Source: RYN-230 sp963768945
GTDB taxonomy: Bacteria; Actinomycetota; Actinomycetes; Streptosporangiales; Streptosporangiaceae
DNA: 64,000 nt
Reading direction: 5' to 3'
Assembly: GCA_963768945.1 (NCBI GenBank)
Contig: CAVYJW010000001.1
Location: 62,001-126,000, forward strand
The notes beneath the pieces were generated by a model. The model ran no database searches, was not told the DNA's origin, and saw nothing but the letters and a program-made list of their open reading frames with translations. Shown here piece after piece: positions 35,293 through 43,381 of this stretch; position 1 is the stretch's first letter; each line of letters starts with the position of its first letter. The position numbers and the translations under genes are program-made.

Positions 35293-36962
35293 CTGTGACA
35301 TCCACGTCGAAGAAGGACACGCCTGGTTCGGAAGGCACAGGTTCGGCACGGGCCGGGCTGTCCGCCGGATCCGCGGCGGCGAGCCGGGCGGCCCAGCCCG
35401 GCCTGGCGGCTTTCGTGGGCACCGGGCCCGGCAGCGCCGAGCTGCTCACGGTGCGCGCCGCCGGGCTCCTCAGCCGGGCCGACCTCCTCTTCGCCAGCGC
35501 CGAGGTGACCGACAGGGTGCGGCATCTGCTGCCGGCCACGGCGGACCTTCGCGATCTGGCTGAGCTGGACGCCGACCCTCGGCTGCTGGTCAAGGGGGTT
35601 AAGGCCGGCCTGCTGGTGGTGGCGGCCTACGACGGCGACCCGCTGCTGTTCGGCACGGCCGCCATGGGCGCCGCCGCGTGTGCCAAGGCCCGGGTCCGGT
35701 TCGAGATCGTGCCGGGCATGCCCGCCGCGACCGCGGTGCCCGCCTACGCGGGCATCCCGCTGACCTCCGAGACGGGCGGGGACATCCGGATCCTGCACGC
35801 GGCGGACGTCAGCCGCCTGTCCGCCGAGACCCAGCCCTCTCGCAGCCTGGTCATCCTGGGTGTGGAGGCCGGGCCGGCCGACCTGGCCAAAATGCTGATG
35901 GCCGCGGGCTGGCCCGAGCGCACCCCGTTCACCATCACCTGGAACGGGACCACCACCGAGCAGCTGACCATCCGCTGCGCGCTGGGGTCGGTGACCGCCG
36001 ACCTCAAGGCGGCCGGGGTGAGCCTGCTCACCGAGACAGGGCCTGCGGTCGGCGTGGTGGGCGAGGCCGCCGGCCCGCCGCAGGACCTGTCCTGGTTCGA
36101 GACCAAGCCGCTGTTCGGCTGGCGGGTGCTGGTGCCGCGGACCAAGGAGCAGGCCGGCGCGGTGTCGGAGCGGCTGCGTGCCTACGGTGCGGTGCCGCAG
36201 GAGGTGCCGACCATCGCGGTCGAACCGCCGCGTACCCCGCAGCAGATGGAGCGCGCGGTCAGGGGCCTGGTCACCGGGCGGTACCAGTGGGTGGCGTTCA
36301 CCTCCGTCAACGCGGTCCGCGCGGTCCGCGAGAAGCTGGAGGAGTACGGGCTGGACGCGCGCGCCTTCGCCGGGGTGAAGGTCGCCGCGGTCGGCGAGCA
36401 GACCGCGCGGGCGCTGCTGGACTTCGGTATCAAGCCCGACCTCGTCCCGGAGGGCGAGCAGTCCGGTGAGGGCCTCGCCGCGGCCTGGCAGCCCTACGAC
36501 AGCCTGTCCGACCCGATCAACCGGGTGCTGCTGCCCCGCGCGGACATCGCCACCGAGACGCTGGTCGCCCGGCTCAACGAGCTGGGCTGGGAGACCGAGG
36601 ACGTGACCGCGTACCGGACCGTGCGCGCGGCTCCGCCGGCCGCCCCGATCCGCGAGGCAATCAAGGGCGGCGGGTTCGACGCCGTGCTGTTCACCTCGTC
36701 CTCGACGGTGCGGAACCTCATTGGCATCGCCGGCAAGCCGCACGCCGTGACCGTGATCGCGGTGATCGGGCCGCAGACCGCCAAGACCGCCGCGGAGTTC
36801 GGCCTCCGGGTGGACGTCAAGGCGTCCAAGCCCTCCGCCACCGGCCTGGTCGACGCGCTGGCCGAGCACGCGGCCGGGGTCCGGGAGGCGGCCATCGCGG
36901 CTGGGGAGCCGGTGCGCAAGCCCAGTGAGCGGCGCCGGGGTGCCCGGCGCCGGCTCCGGTGA
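35289..36962 (+). CDS. hemD: fused uroporphyrinogen-III methyltransferase-like/uroporphyrinogen-III synthase
   Basis: A 557-residue two-domain protein. The N-terminal half (about 35-265) is a SUMT/CobA-type methyltransferase fold: FVGTGPGSAELLTVRAAGLL, YDGDPLLFG and VPGMPAATAVPAYAGIPLT. The usual SUMT phrase with GGDPF is changed to YDGDPLL, so activity is uncertain. The C-terminal half (about 275-525) is uroporphyrinogen-III synthase: GWRVLVPRTKEQAGAVSERL, WVAFTSVNAVRAV, VAAVGEQTARAL and VLFTSSSTVRNL. The same fusion occurs in streptomycetes. hemB follows. Confidence 0.92.
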   Translation: MTVTSTSKKDTPGSEGTGSARAGLSAGSAAASRAAQPGLAAFVGTGPGSAELLTVRAAGLLSRADLLFASAEVTDRVRHLLPATADLRDLAELDADPRLLVKGVKAGLLVVAAYDGDPLLFGTAAMGAAACAKARVRFEIVPGMPAATAVPAYAGIPLTSETGGDIRILHAADVSRLSAETQPSRSLVILGVEAGPADLAKMLMAAGWPERTPFTITWNGTTTEQLTIRCALGSVTADLKAAGVSLLTETGPAVGVVGEAAGPPQDLSWFETKPLFGWRVLVPRTKEQAGAVSERLRAYGAVPQEVPTIAVEPPRTPQQMERAVRGLVTGRYQWVAFTSVNAVRAVREKLEEYGLDARAFAGVKVAAVGEQTARALLDFGIKPDLVPEGEQSGEGLAAAWQPYDSLSDPINRVLLPRADIATETLVARLNELGWETEDVTAYRTVRAAPPAAPIREAIKGGGFDAVLFTSSSTVRNLIGIAGKPHAVTVIAVIGPQTAKTAAEFGLRVDVKASKPSATGLVDALAEHAAGVREAAIAAGEPVRKPSERRRGARRRLR

Positions 36963-37031
36963 GACATGGCAGGAGAATCTGGCTCCCGCCCTGCCGGACT
37001 GCGCGCCTCCGTGCGCGATCACGGAAGCGTG

Positions 37032-37085
37032 CCAAGAGTTAACGCCAAGAGTTAACGCCCGAGAGGCAGCGCCAAGAGGCAGCGC
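37032..37085 (+). repeat. two short tandem duplications before hemB
   Basis: CCAAGAGTTAACG occurs at 37032-37044 and 37045-37057, followed by two copies of AGAGGCAGCGC around 37062-37085. They lie in the 154-base gap between hemD and hemB, just upstream of the hemB ribosome binding site. Confidence 0.8.
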
Positions 37086-37116
37086 TAGGCGAAGCGCCCG
37101 CGAGGAGGCAGAACAA

Positions 37117-38097
37117 GTGCCCGCTGAGTTCCCCACCGCACGGCCGCGCAGGCTGCGCCGGACCCCCGCGCTGCGCCGGCTGGTCGCGCAGACCAGCGTC
37201 CGGCCGTCGGACCTGCTGCTGCCGATGTTCGTCAAGGAGGGGATCAGCGAGCCGCAGCCGGTGGTCTCCATGCCGGGCGTGGTCCAGCACACCCGCGACA
37301 GCCTGCGCAAGGCCGCGGCCGAGGCCGTGGCGGCCGGGGTGGGCGGGCTGGTCCTGTTCGGGGTGCCGGCCGTGAAGGATGCCCGGGGCTCGGCGGCTGA
37401 CGACCCGGACGGGATCCTCGCGCTGGCCGTCCGCGACCTGGCTGCCGAGGTGGGCGACGCCACGGTGCTCATGTCGGATCTGTGCCTGGACGAGTACACC
37501 GACCACGGCCACTGCGGCGTGCTGACCGGCTCCGGCGAGGTGGACAACGACGCGACGCTGGAGCGGTACGGGTCGATCGCGGTCGCCCAGGCGGCGGCGG
37601 GCGCCCACGTGGTGGCGCCGAGCGGGATGATGGACGGCCAGGTCGGTGCGATCCGCGCGGCCCTCGACGTCGGCGGGTACCCGGACGTGGCGATCTGCGC
37701 GTACTCGGCGAAGTTCGCCTCGGCCTTCTACGGGCCGTTCCGTGACGCTGCCGAATGCGCCCCCCAGTTCGGTGACCGGGCCTCCTACCAGCAGGACCCG
37801 CGGTCTGGGGACGCGCTCCGCGAGGTGGCCCTCGACCTGGCTGAGGGCGCCGACATCGTGATGGTCAAGCCCGCTCTGGCCTACCTGGACGTCATCACCC
37901 AGGTGGCCGCGCTCTCCCCGGTGCCGGTGGCGGCCTACCAGGTCAGCGGGGAGTTCGCGATGGTGGAGGCGGCCGCCGCGCACGGCTGGCTGGACCGGGA
38001 CCGGGTCATCGACGAGACGGTGACCGCGATCCGCCGTGCCGGGGCGAGCATCATCCTGACCTACTGGGCAGCCGAGCTGGCCCGGCGGCTCGGCTGA
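37117..38097 (+). CDS. hemB: delta-aminolevulinic acid dehydratase (porphobilinogen synthase)
   Basis: Condenses two ALA to porphobilinogen. The 326-residue barrel has Schiff-base lysines in AYSAKFASAFYGPFRDA and IVMVKPALAYLD. The metal segment is DLCLDEYTDHGHCG: the second of the three zinc cysteines (DxCxC form) is Asp, as in many actinobacteria, so the metal requirement is probably mixed or magnesium-type. GTG at 37117 follows GAGGAGG at eight bases, which decides the start. Confidence 0.94.
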   Translation: MPAEFPTARPRRLRRTPALRRLVAQTSVRPSDLLLPMFVKEGISEPQPVVSMPGVVQHTRDSLRKAAAEAVAAGVGGLVLFGVPAVKDARGSAADDPDGILALAVRDLAAEVGDATVLMSDLCLDEYTDHGHCGVLTGSGEVDNDATLERYGSIAVAQAAAGAHVVAPSGMMDGQVGAIRAALDVGGYPDVAICAYSAKFASAFYGPFRDAAECAPQFGDRASYQQDPRSGDALREVALDLAEGADIVMVKPALAYLDVITQVAALSPVPVAAYQVSGEFAMVEAAAAHGWLDRDRVIDETVTAIRRAGASIILTYWAAELARRLG

Positions 38098-38138
38098 GCG
38101 TTGGGGGGCCCGTGCGGGGGGACTGCGCGGAGGGCGAA

Positions 38139-38206
38139 GTCCCTGCGGGCCCTGAGTCCCTGCGGGCCCTGAGTCCCTGCGGGCCCTGAGTCCCTGCGGG
38201 CCCGAG
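38139..38206 (+). repeat. 17-bp tandem repeat, four copies
   Basis: Exact units GTCCCTGCGGGCCCTGA at 38139, 38156 and 38173 with a diverged fourth at 38190. Each contains the inverted pair GGGCCC. They occupy the middle of the 280-base gap between hemB and the Prim-Pol gene, in which no gene is seen. Confidence 0.92.
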
Positions 38207-38377
38207 CCCCTGGGGCGCCGAGTCTGGGGGGAGTGTGCTTGCAGGGGACTTGTGCGTCTGGGGGGCTGTGTGTTCGGCAACATGTCGGCATCTGCGGGCC
38301 CGGTAGCCTGCGCGCAGCGCACCGGACCCGTCATCATCTGTAAGGAGAGCATGCCCGCCCTGGAGTTGGAGCACTGA

Positions 38378-39040
38378 ATGGTCGCACCGGTACTGCGCCG
38401 GAGCCGGCGCAGGGAAAGCGGGCGGCTGGCCGCTGCGGCCGTCGCCTATGCCGCCATGGGCTGGCCGGTGGCCCTGGGTGCGTACCCCCGCGGCAACGCA
38501 CGGAGCGCGGGCCGGGCCTGCTCCTGTGACCGGGTCGGCTGCCCGGCTCCGGCCGCGCATCCGATGTCGCCGGCCTGGCAGATCCACGCCACCAGCGATC
38601 CGGGCAAGGCCCGGCAGCGCTGGGCGCACCACCCCGAGGCCAACGTGATCCTGCCCACCGGGCGGGTGTTCGACGTACTCGACGTGCCGGCCGAGGCGGG
38701 CCTGACCGCGCTGGAGATGATGCGGGACGCCGGGGTGGGCACGGGGCCGGTGGCGGTGGGCGGCGGGCGCACCCTGTTCTTCGTGGCGACCCGCGGCGCT
38801 CCGGACGACGAGGACGAGTGGTGGTCCTGTCACCTCGACTGCGCGCCCGAGGACGTGGGCGAGGTGGTCAGCCTCCGCTGGCACTGCCGGAACAGCTACG
38901 TGCTGGCCCCGCCGTCCCGGGACGGGACCGGGCCGGCCGGGCGCTGGCTGCAGGCACCCGGGCTGCAGGGCGCGCCCCTGCCGGATGCGGTGCGGTTGCT
39001 CGAGGTCCTGGCCAACGCCTGCGACGAGGAGATTAGGTGA
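38378..39040 (+). CDS. bifunctional DNA primase/polymerase N-terminal (Prim-Pol) domain protein
   Basis: A 220-residue stand-alone Prim-Pol-like protein. It has AVAYAAMGWPVALGAYP at the start (the usual Y-x3-GW-x-V-P pattern), a Cys-rich stretch CSCDRVGCPAP, WAHHPEANVILPTG and VFDVLDVP, where the catalytic acid pair should lie, then GGRTLFF in place of the usual G-x-H-x-Y/F. The missing His suggests reduced or altered activity. Its stop overlaps the hemL start by four bases, a coupling with no obvious functional reason. Confidence 0.75.
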   Translation: MVAPVLRRSRRRESGRLAAAAVAYAAMGWPVALGAYPRGNARSAGRACSCDRVGCPAPAAHPMSPAWQIHATSDPGKARQRWAHHPEANVILPTGRVFDVLDVPAEAGLTALEMMRDAGVGTGPVAVGGGRTLFFVATRGAPDDEDEWWSCHLDCAPEDVGEVVSLRWHCRNSYVLAPPSRDGTGPAGRWLQAPGLQGAPLPDAVRLLEVLANACDEEIR

Positions 39041-40335
39041 GTGGTCCCGGCCGATCCGGTGAGTTGTTCAGCCGTGCCAGCGCGGTCATCCCCGGCGGGG
39101 TGAACTCGCCGGTCCGGGCGTTCGGCACGGTCGGCGGCGTGCCGGTGTTCATGGACTCCGGCCGCGGTCCCTACCTGACCGACGTCGACGGCCGGACCTA
39201 CGTGGACCTGGTCTGCTCCTGGGGGCCGATGATCCTCGGCCACGCCTTCCCCGCCGTGACCGAGGCGGTCACGGCCGCAGCGGCCAAGGGCACCTCGTTC
39301 GGCACGGCGACCGCGGGTGAGGTGGCGCTGGCCGGCGAGATCGTGGCCCGGACGCCGGTGGAAAAGGTCCGGCTGGTCAACTCAGGCACCGAGGCCACCA
39401 TGAGCGCGGTCCGGCTGGCCCGGGCCTTCACCGGGCGCCGCGTCGTGGTGAAGTTCGCCGGCTGCTACCACGGGCACGTGGACGCGCTGCTCGCCGCCGC
39501 AGGCTCGGGGGTGGCCACGTTCGGGCTGCCCGACTCGCCCGGCGTGACCGGCGCGGCGGCGGCGGACACCTTGGTGCTGCCGTACAACGACGCGCTCGCG
39601 GTGCGGCAGGCTTTCGTGGAGCACGGGCCCCGGATCGCCTGCGTGATCACCGAGGCCTGCCCGGCCAACATGGGCGTGGTACCGCCGGTCGGCGGGTTCA
39701 ACGAGATGCTCGCCGAGTTGTGCCGGGAGAACGGCGCGCTGCTGATCATGGACGAGGTGCTCACCGGATTCCGGATCACCGCCTCCGGCTGGTTCGGCCT
39801 GGAGGGCGTGGCCGGGGACCTGACCACGTTCGGCAAGGTGATGGGCGGCGGGCTGCCTGCTGCCGCGTTCGGCGGCCGGGCCGAGATCATGGACCGGCTG
39901 GCCCCGACCGGGCCGGTCTACCAGGCGGGCACCCTGTCCGGTAACCCGCTGGCCACGGCGGCCGGGCTGGCCACCCTGCGGGCCTGCACGCCCGAGGTGT
40001 ATGCCCGGGTGGACGAGGTCTCCGCCACGATCGCCAAGCTGGCCAGCGACACGCTGTCGGCCGAGGGAGTGCCGTTCTGGCTTCAGCAGGCGGGCAGCCT
40101 GTTCTCGGTGTTCCTGGGCACGGAGCGGCCGATCCGCGACTATGCCGAGGCGCGCCTCCAGTCCGTGCCCGGCTACGCCGCCTTCTTCCACGCGATGCTG
40201 GAAGGCGGCGTCTACCTGCCGCCGTCTCCGTTCGAGGCCTGGTTCGTGTCCGCGGCCCACGGCGACGAGGCGGTGGAGCGGATCGCCGCCGCGCTGCCCG
40301 CCGCCGCCCGCGCCGCCGCCGTGGCCCTGGCCTGA
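39037..40335 (+). CDS. hemL: glutamate-1-semialdehyde 2,1-aminomutase
   Basis: A PLP enzyme that converts GSA to 5-aminolevulinate, completing the C5 route begun by HemA. The 432-residue protein has IPGGVNSPVRAFG at the start, NSGTEATMSAVRLAR, FAGCYHGHVDALL, MDEVLTGFR with the PLP Asp and the Schiff-base Lys in TTFGKVMGGGLPAAAFGG. GTG start at 39037 within GTGA. Confidence 0.96.
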   Translation: MSGPGRSGELFSRASAVIPGGVNSPVRAFGTVGGVPVFMDSGRGPYLTDVDGRTYVDLVCSWGPMILGHAFPAVTEAVTAAAAKGTSFGTATAGEVALAGEIVARTPVEKVRLVNSGTEATMSAVRLARAFTGRRVVVKFAGCYHGHVDALLAAAGSGVATFGLPDSPGVTGAAAADTLVLPYNDALAVRQAFVEHGPRIACVITEACPANMGVVPPVGGFNEMLAELCRENGALLIMDEVLTGFRITASGWFGLEGVAGDLTTFGKVMGGGLPAAAFGGRAEIMDRLAPTGPVYQAGTLSGNPLATAAGLATLRACTPEVYARVDEVSATIAKLASDTLSAEGVPFWLQQAGSLFSVFLGTERPIRDYAEARLQSVPGYAAFFHAMLEGGVYLPPSPFEAWFVSAAHGDEAVERIAAALPAAARAAAVALA

Positions 40336-40359
40336 CACCGCCCGTCGCTGACCCCAGCC

Positions 40360-40515
40360 GCCCCGTGCCCCGCGTGGCCCGTGCCCCCGCGTGGCCCGTG
40401 CCCCCGCGTGGCCCGTGCCCCGCGTGGCCCGTGCCCCGCGTGGTCCGCGCCCCGCCTCCGGGGCTCCGCGCCCCGCGTGGTCCGCGCCCCGCCTCCGGGG
40501 CTCCGCGCCCCACCC
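40360..40515 (+). repeat. two interleaved tandem repeat families between hemL and the EamA gene
   Basis: First, five or more copies of a 17-19-bp unit around CCCCGCGTGGCCCGTG (40367 to about 40440). Then a roughly 43-bp unit (GTGGTCCGCGCCCCGCCTCCGGGGCTCCGCGCCCC in two parts) is repeated twice between about 40440 and 40510. The second unit contains strong GC inverted repeats and could act as a bidirectional terminator between these convergent genes. No gene is seen in 40336-40574. Confidence 0.85.
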
Positions 40516-40574
40516 CGACTGTCCCACCGGCGGTAGCCCCGCGCGCTGGGCGCGCTCACCCCGGCCGACCAGGG

Positions 40575-41543
40575 TCACCCGACGGCGATGCAGATGATGC
40601 CGGCGGCGATCGCGGCCGCTGCGGTGAGGCGGCGGGCCAGGCTGCCCTCGCCGAGAAGCCTCCGGCCGAGTATCACTCCGACCAGCACGCTCACCTCGCG
40701 GGCTGGGGCGACTGCGCTGACCGCAGTGAAGCTCATCGCGATCAGCACCAGGACGTACGCCAGCGGTGAGAGTACCGCCGCGCCCGTCACCTGGCGGCGG
40801 TAGCGGCGCCAGACCCGCGTGGTCCGGCCCCGCTGGCGCAGCGCGGACGGGGCCAGGAGCAGGGCCATCACTGGCAGCGAGGCGTACCCCTGCAGGAGCG
40901 GCGGCACCCTGAGGGTACTCACCGCGTACTTGTCCCAGAGCGTGTAGGACGCGATGAACATGCCGGTCACGAGCGCGAAGGTGATCGCACGGGAGGCCGG
41001 GGCGGCCCGGGGCGGCCCAGCCAGCGACGGGGCGGCCGGAGACCGGGAGGCCGGAGATCCGGAGGCCGGAGATCCGGAGGCCGGGGATCCCGATGCCGGG
41101 GAGGCAGAGCCTGCGGCCTGGCCGGATGCGCCCAGCACCAGCACGCCGAGCACGACCAGGACAATCCCGGTGATGCCGGCGGCCCCGGGCCGCTCGCCGA
41201 GCAACGTGATCCCGGCCAGCGCGGCCAGCAGTGCGCCGGTGCCCCGGCCCAGCGGATAGACCAGGGACAGGTCGCCGAGCCGGTAACCGGCCTGCAGGAA
41301 CAGGAAGTAGCCCACCTGGAGCAGCCCGGTGCCGATCATGAACAGCCAGGCCAGCGGGGTAAGACGGGGCGGGCTGACCAGCACGCTCAGCGCTACGACC
41401 GGGGCGTACAGGACCGTGGCGGTCAGGGACATGAGCCATACGAACGAGGAGGCGCCCGCCACGGAGGCTTGCTTACTGAAAAGATTCCAGGTGGCGTGCG
41501 CGAGGGCGGCAACGAGGATGAGGGCGAGGGCGGTGGCGCTCAC
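40575..41543 (-). CDS. EamA/DMT-family permease
   Basis: A 322-residue membrane protein with about ten hydrophobic helices in two EamA repeats. It begins MSATALALILVAALAHATWN and has LSLVYPLGRGTGALLAALAG in the first repeat and APAREVSVLVGVILGRRLLGE in the second, typical of drug/metabolite transporters. The loop between halves carries four GSPAS-type pentapeptide repeats encoded by a 15-bp tandem repeat (about 41035-41095). Substrate unknown. Confidence 0.88.
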   Translation of the reverse strand: MSATALALILVAALAHATWNLFSKQASVAGASSFVWLMSLTATVLYAPVVALSVLVSPPRLTPLAWLFMIGTGLLQVGYFLFLQAGYRLGDLSLVYPLGRGTGALLAALAGITLLGERPGAAGITGIVLVVLGVLVLGASGQAAGSASPASGSPASGSPASGSPASRSPAAPSLAGPPRAAPASRAITFALVTGMFIASYTLWDKYAVSTLRVPPLLQGYASLPVMALLLAPSALRQRGRTTRVWRRYRRQVTGAAVLSPLAYVLVLIAMSFTAVSAVAPAREVSVLVGVILGRRLLGEGSLARRLTAAAAIAAGIICIAVG

Positions 41544-41787
41544 GGGGGGCGGCTCCAGGTCCGGGCTCCGGGAACCGGCTGGCGGTGCCCGGGGGCATGA
41601 CGAACTGTGAGCCCTCGAGGTTTCTATCCCGTCAGGTGTGGGCGCCTGGGGCGCCTGGCGCCGCTCGGTCCAGCCCGCCTCACCCTGATTGTGGTGCCCG
41701 GTTCAATGAACCGGGAGCGGGCGAGGCGCGGAACCCTAGGCGCAGCCACGAGCTAGCCGCAGTTTACCCGCTGTTCATCTGTGCTGG

Positions 41788-41857
41788 CTTATCCGGGCCT
41801 GCTTCATCCGGGCCGCTTCATCCGGGCCGCTTCATCCGGGCCGCTTCATCTGGGCCA
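41788..41857 (+). repeat. 14-bp tandem repeat, five copies
   Basis: CTTCATCCGGGCCG at 41802, 41816 and 41830 is exact; the flanking copies at 41788 and 41844 differ by one to three bases. It lies in the 367-base gap 41544-41910 upstream of the histidine phosphatase, which shows no gene and must hold two divergent promoters. Confidence 0.92.
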
Positions 41858-41910
41858 GCGCCCGTCCCGCGCCGGGATCAGCGCAGATGTCCCGGTAGGC
41901 TGTGCCCGCC

Positions 41911-42594
41911 ATGACTGAGACGAGCGGGGCGAATGCGGAAGACGGCGGAGCATCATCCGGGCCGTCCGCCAGCACCGTGGTGCACCTGCTGCGCCACGGT
42001 GAGGTCTACAACCCGGGCAGGATCCTTTACGGCCGCCTGCCCGGCTTCCACCTCTCCGAAGAGGGGCGCCTGATGGCCAAGGCCGCCACCGAGTTCCTGG
42101 CCGGCCGGGATGTGGTGCTGCTGCGCTCCTCGCCGCTGGACCGGGCCCAGGAGACCGCGGCCCCGCTGGCCGCGCAATTCAGCCTCGGTGCGGGCATCGA
42201 CGAGCGGCTGATCGAGCCGACCAATGTCTACGAGGGCACCACGTTCGGCGTGGGTTCCGGGGCCCTGCGCCACCCGGCGGACTGGCGCTACCTGTACAAC
42301 CCCTTCCGGCCTTCCTGGGGCGAGCCCTACAGGTCCATCGCCACGCGGATGCTCGCGGCCATGGCGGACGTGGTCCGCGCCGCGCGTGGGCACGAAGCGG
42401 TCTGCGTCACCCACCAGCTGCCGATCTGGATCGCCCGCCGGGCCACCGAGGGGCAGCGCCTGTGGCACGATCCCCGGCACCGGCAGTGCGCGCTGGCCAG
42501 CGTGACCACCTTCCGCTATACCGGGGACACGATCACCAGCGTCAGCTACTCCGAGCCTGCCGGCTCGGGGCCGCCGCAGACGCCGGGAGCCTGA
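41911..42594 (+). CDS. histidine phosphatase (phosphoglycerate-mutase-like) family protein
   Basis: A 227-residue branch-1 histidine phosphatase. The catalytic motif is LLRHGEVYN (RHG near residue 29), with SSPLDRAQETA and the second His in VCVTHQLPIW. In actinobacteria a gene of this kind regularly stands between hemL and the cytochrome c biogenesis genes, as here. The substrate is not known. An N-terminal 20-residue Gly/Ala/Ser extension is variable. Confidence 0.9.
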   Translation: MTETSGANAEDGGASSGPSASTVVHLLRHGEVYNPGRILYGRLPGFHLSEEGRLMAKAATEFLAGRDVVLLRSSPLDRAQETAAPLAAQFSLGAGIDERLIEPTNVYEGTTFGVGSGALRHPADWRYLYNPFRPSWGEPYRSIATRMLAAMADVVRAARGHEAVCVTHQLPIWIARRATEGQRLWHDPRHRQCALASVTTFRYTGDTITSVSYSEPAGSGPPQTPGA

Positions 42595-42717
42595 TCTGCC
42601 GGCCACCTGCGGTCTGCGCAGCGACGGATACCGGCCAGGCCGGCCCGCCGTGAGCCAGCTGGGGCCGGTCGGGCAGAATAGGTCCTGGTACTACTGCCTG
42701 TAGGAGAGTTCCTTCCC

Positions 42718-43341
42718 GTGCCCCGTCCCACGCGCCGGACCGTCCGCCCCGCCGGGGCGGGTCGCCGCGTTGCGGCGGCCGTTCTCGCGCTTACCGCGGC
42801 GCTGGGGGTTGCGGGCTGTGCCACGGGCATCGCCGCGAGCACCCCGGCCAGCAACGGGCAGAGCTTCGTGGCCGGGAGCCCCGGGACCACCGTGTTCAAG
42901 AGCGGGACAGGGCCGGTGGCCCCGTCGGTCAGCGGCCCGGTGGTTGGCGGCGGCAGACTCGCGCTGACCGCTTACCGGGGCCACGTGGTGGTGCTGAACT
43001 TCTGGGGCTCGTGGTGCACGCCGTGCCGTGAGGAGGCCCCGGACCTTGCCGCGCTGGCCACGCGCTTCAATGCGTCCGGAGTCCGGTTCCTCGGCATCGA
43101 CATCCGGGACAGTCCGGCAAGTGCCGAGGCCTTCATGAACAACTTCCGGATCAACTATCCCAGCCTGAACGACCCCAGCGACAACCTCGCCCTCGATTTC
43201 CGCAATACGGTGCCGCCCGCCGGGATCCCGACCACACTGGTGATCTCACGCAGTGGCCGGATCAGCGCGCGCGTGATCGGCGGTGCCACGTATAACGAGC
43301 TGAAGAGCCTCATCCTGCGGGCGGCGGCGGAGCCTGCATGA
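42718..43341 (+). CDS. TlpA/ResA-like thiol-disulfide lipoprotein
   Basis: A 207-residue exported thioredoxin-fold protein. A signal peptide ends in the lipobox GVAGC (Cys near residue 37). The redox motif is CTPC in FWGSWCTPCREEAPDL, and the cis-proline is in PPAGIPTTLVISRSG. In this pathway the protein keeps apocytochrome c heme-binding cysteines reduced. resB follows after a 40-base gap. GTG start follows GGAGAG. Confidence 0.92.
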   Translation: MPRPTRRTVRPAGAGRRVAAAVLALTAALGVAGCATGIAASTPASNGQSFVAGSPGTTVFKSGTGPVAPSVSGPVVGGGRLALTAYRGHVVVLNFWGSWCTPCREEAPDLAALATRFNASGVRFLGIDIRDSPASAEAFMNNFRINYPSLNDPSDNLALDFRNTVPPAGIPTTLVISRSGRISARVIGGATYNELKSLILRAAAEPA

Positions 43342-43381
43342 CCGCGACCACCTCCCATCTCGACCCCCGGGTGGCGACCCA

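Noticed and set aside
34290..37547. Very long minus-strand open frame (1085 codons) opposite hemC-hemD-hemB
   Set aside because: It is the mirror of strongly conserved heme genes in high G+C DNA; its product is Arg/Ser/Ala-rich with no motif or ribosome binding site.
38139..38206. CRISPR-like array
   Set aside because: The 17-bp units are directly adjacent with no spacers and there are no cas genes in the window.
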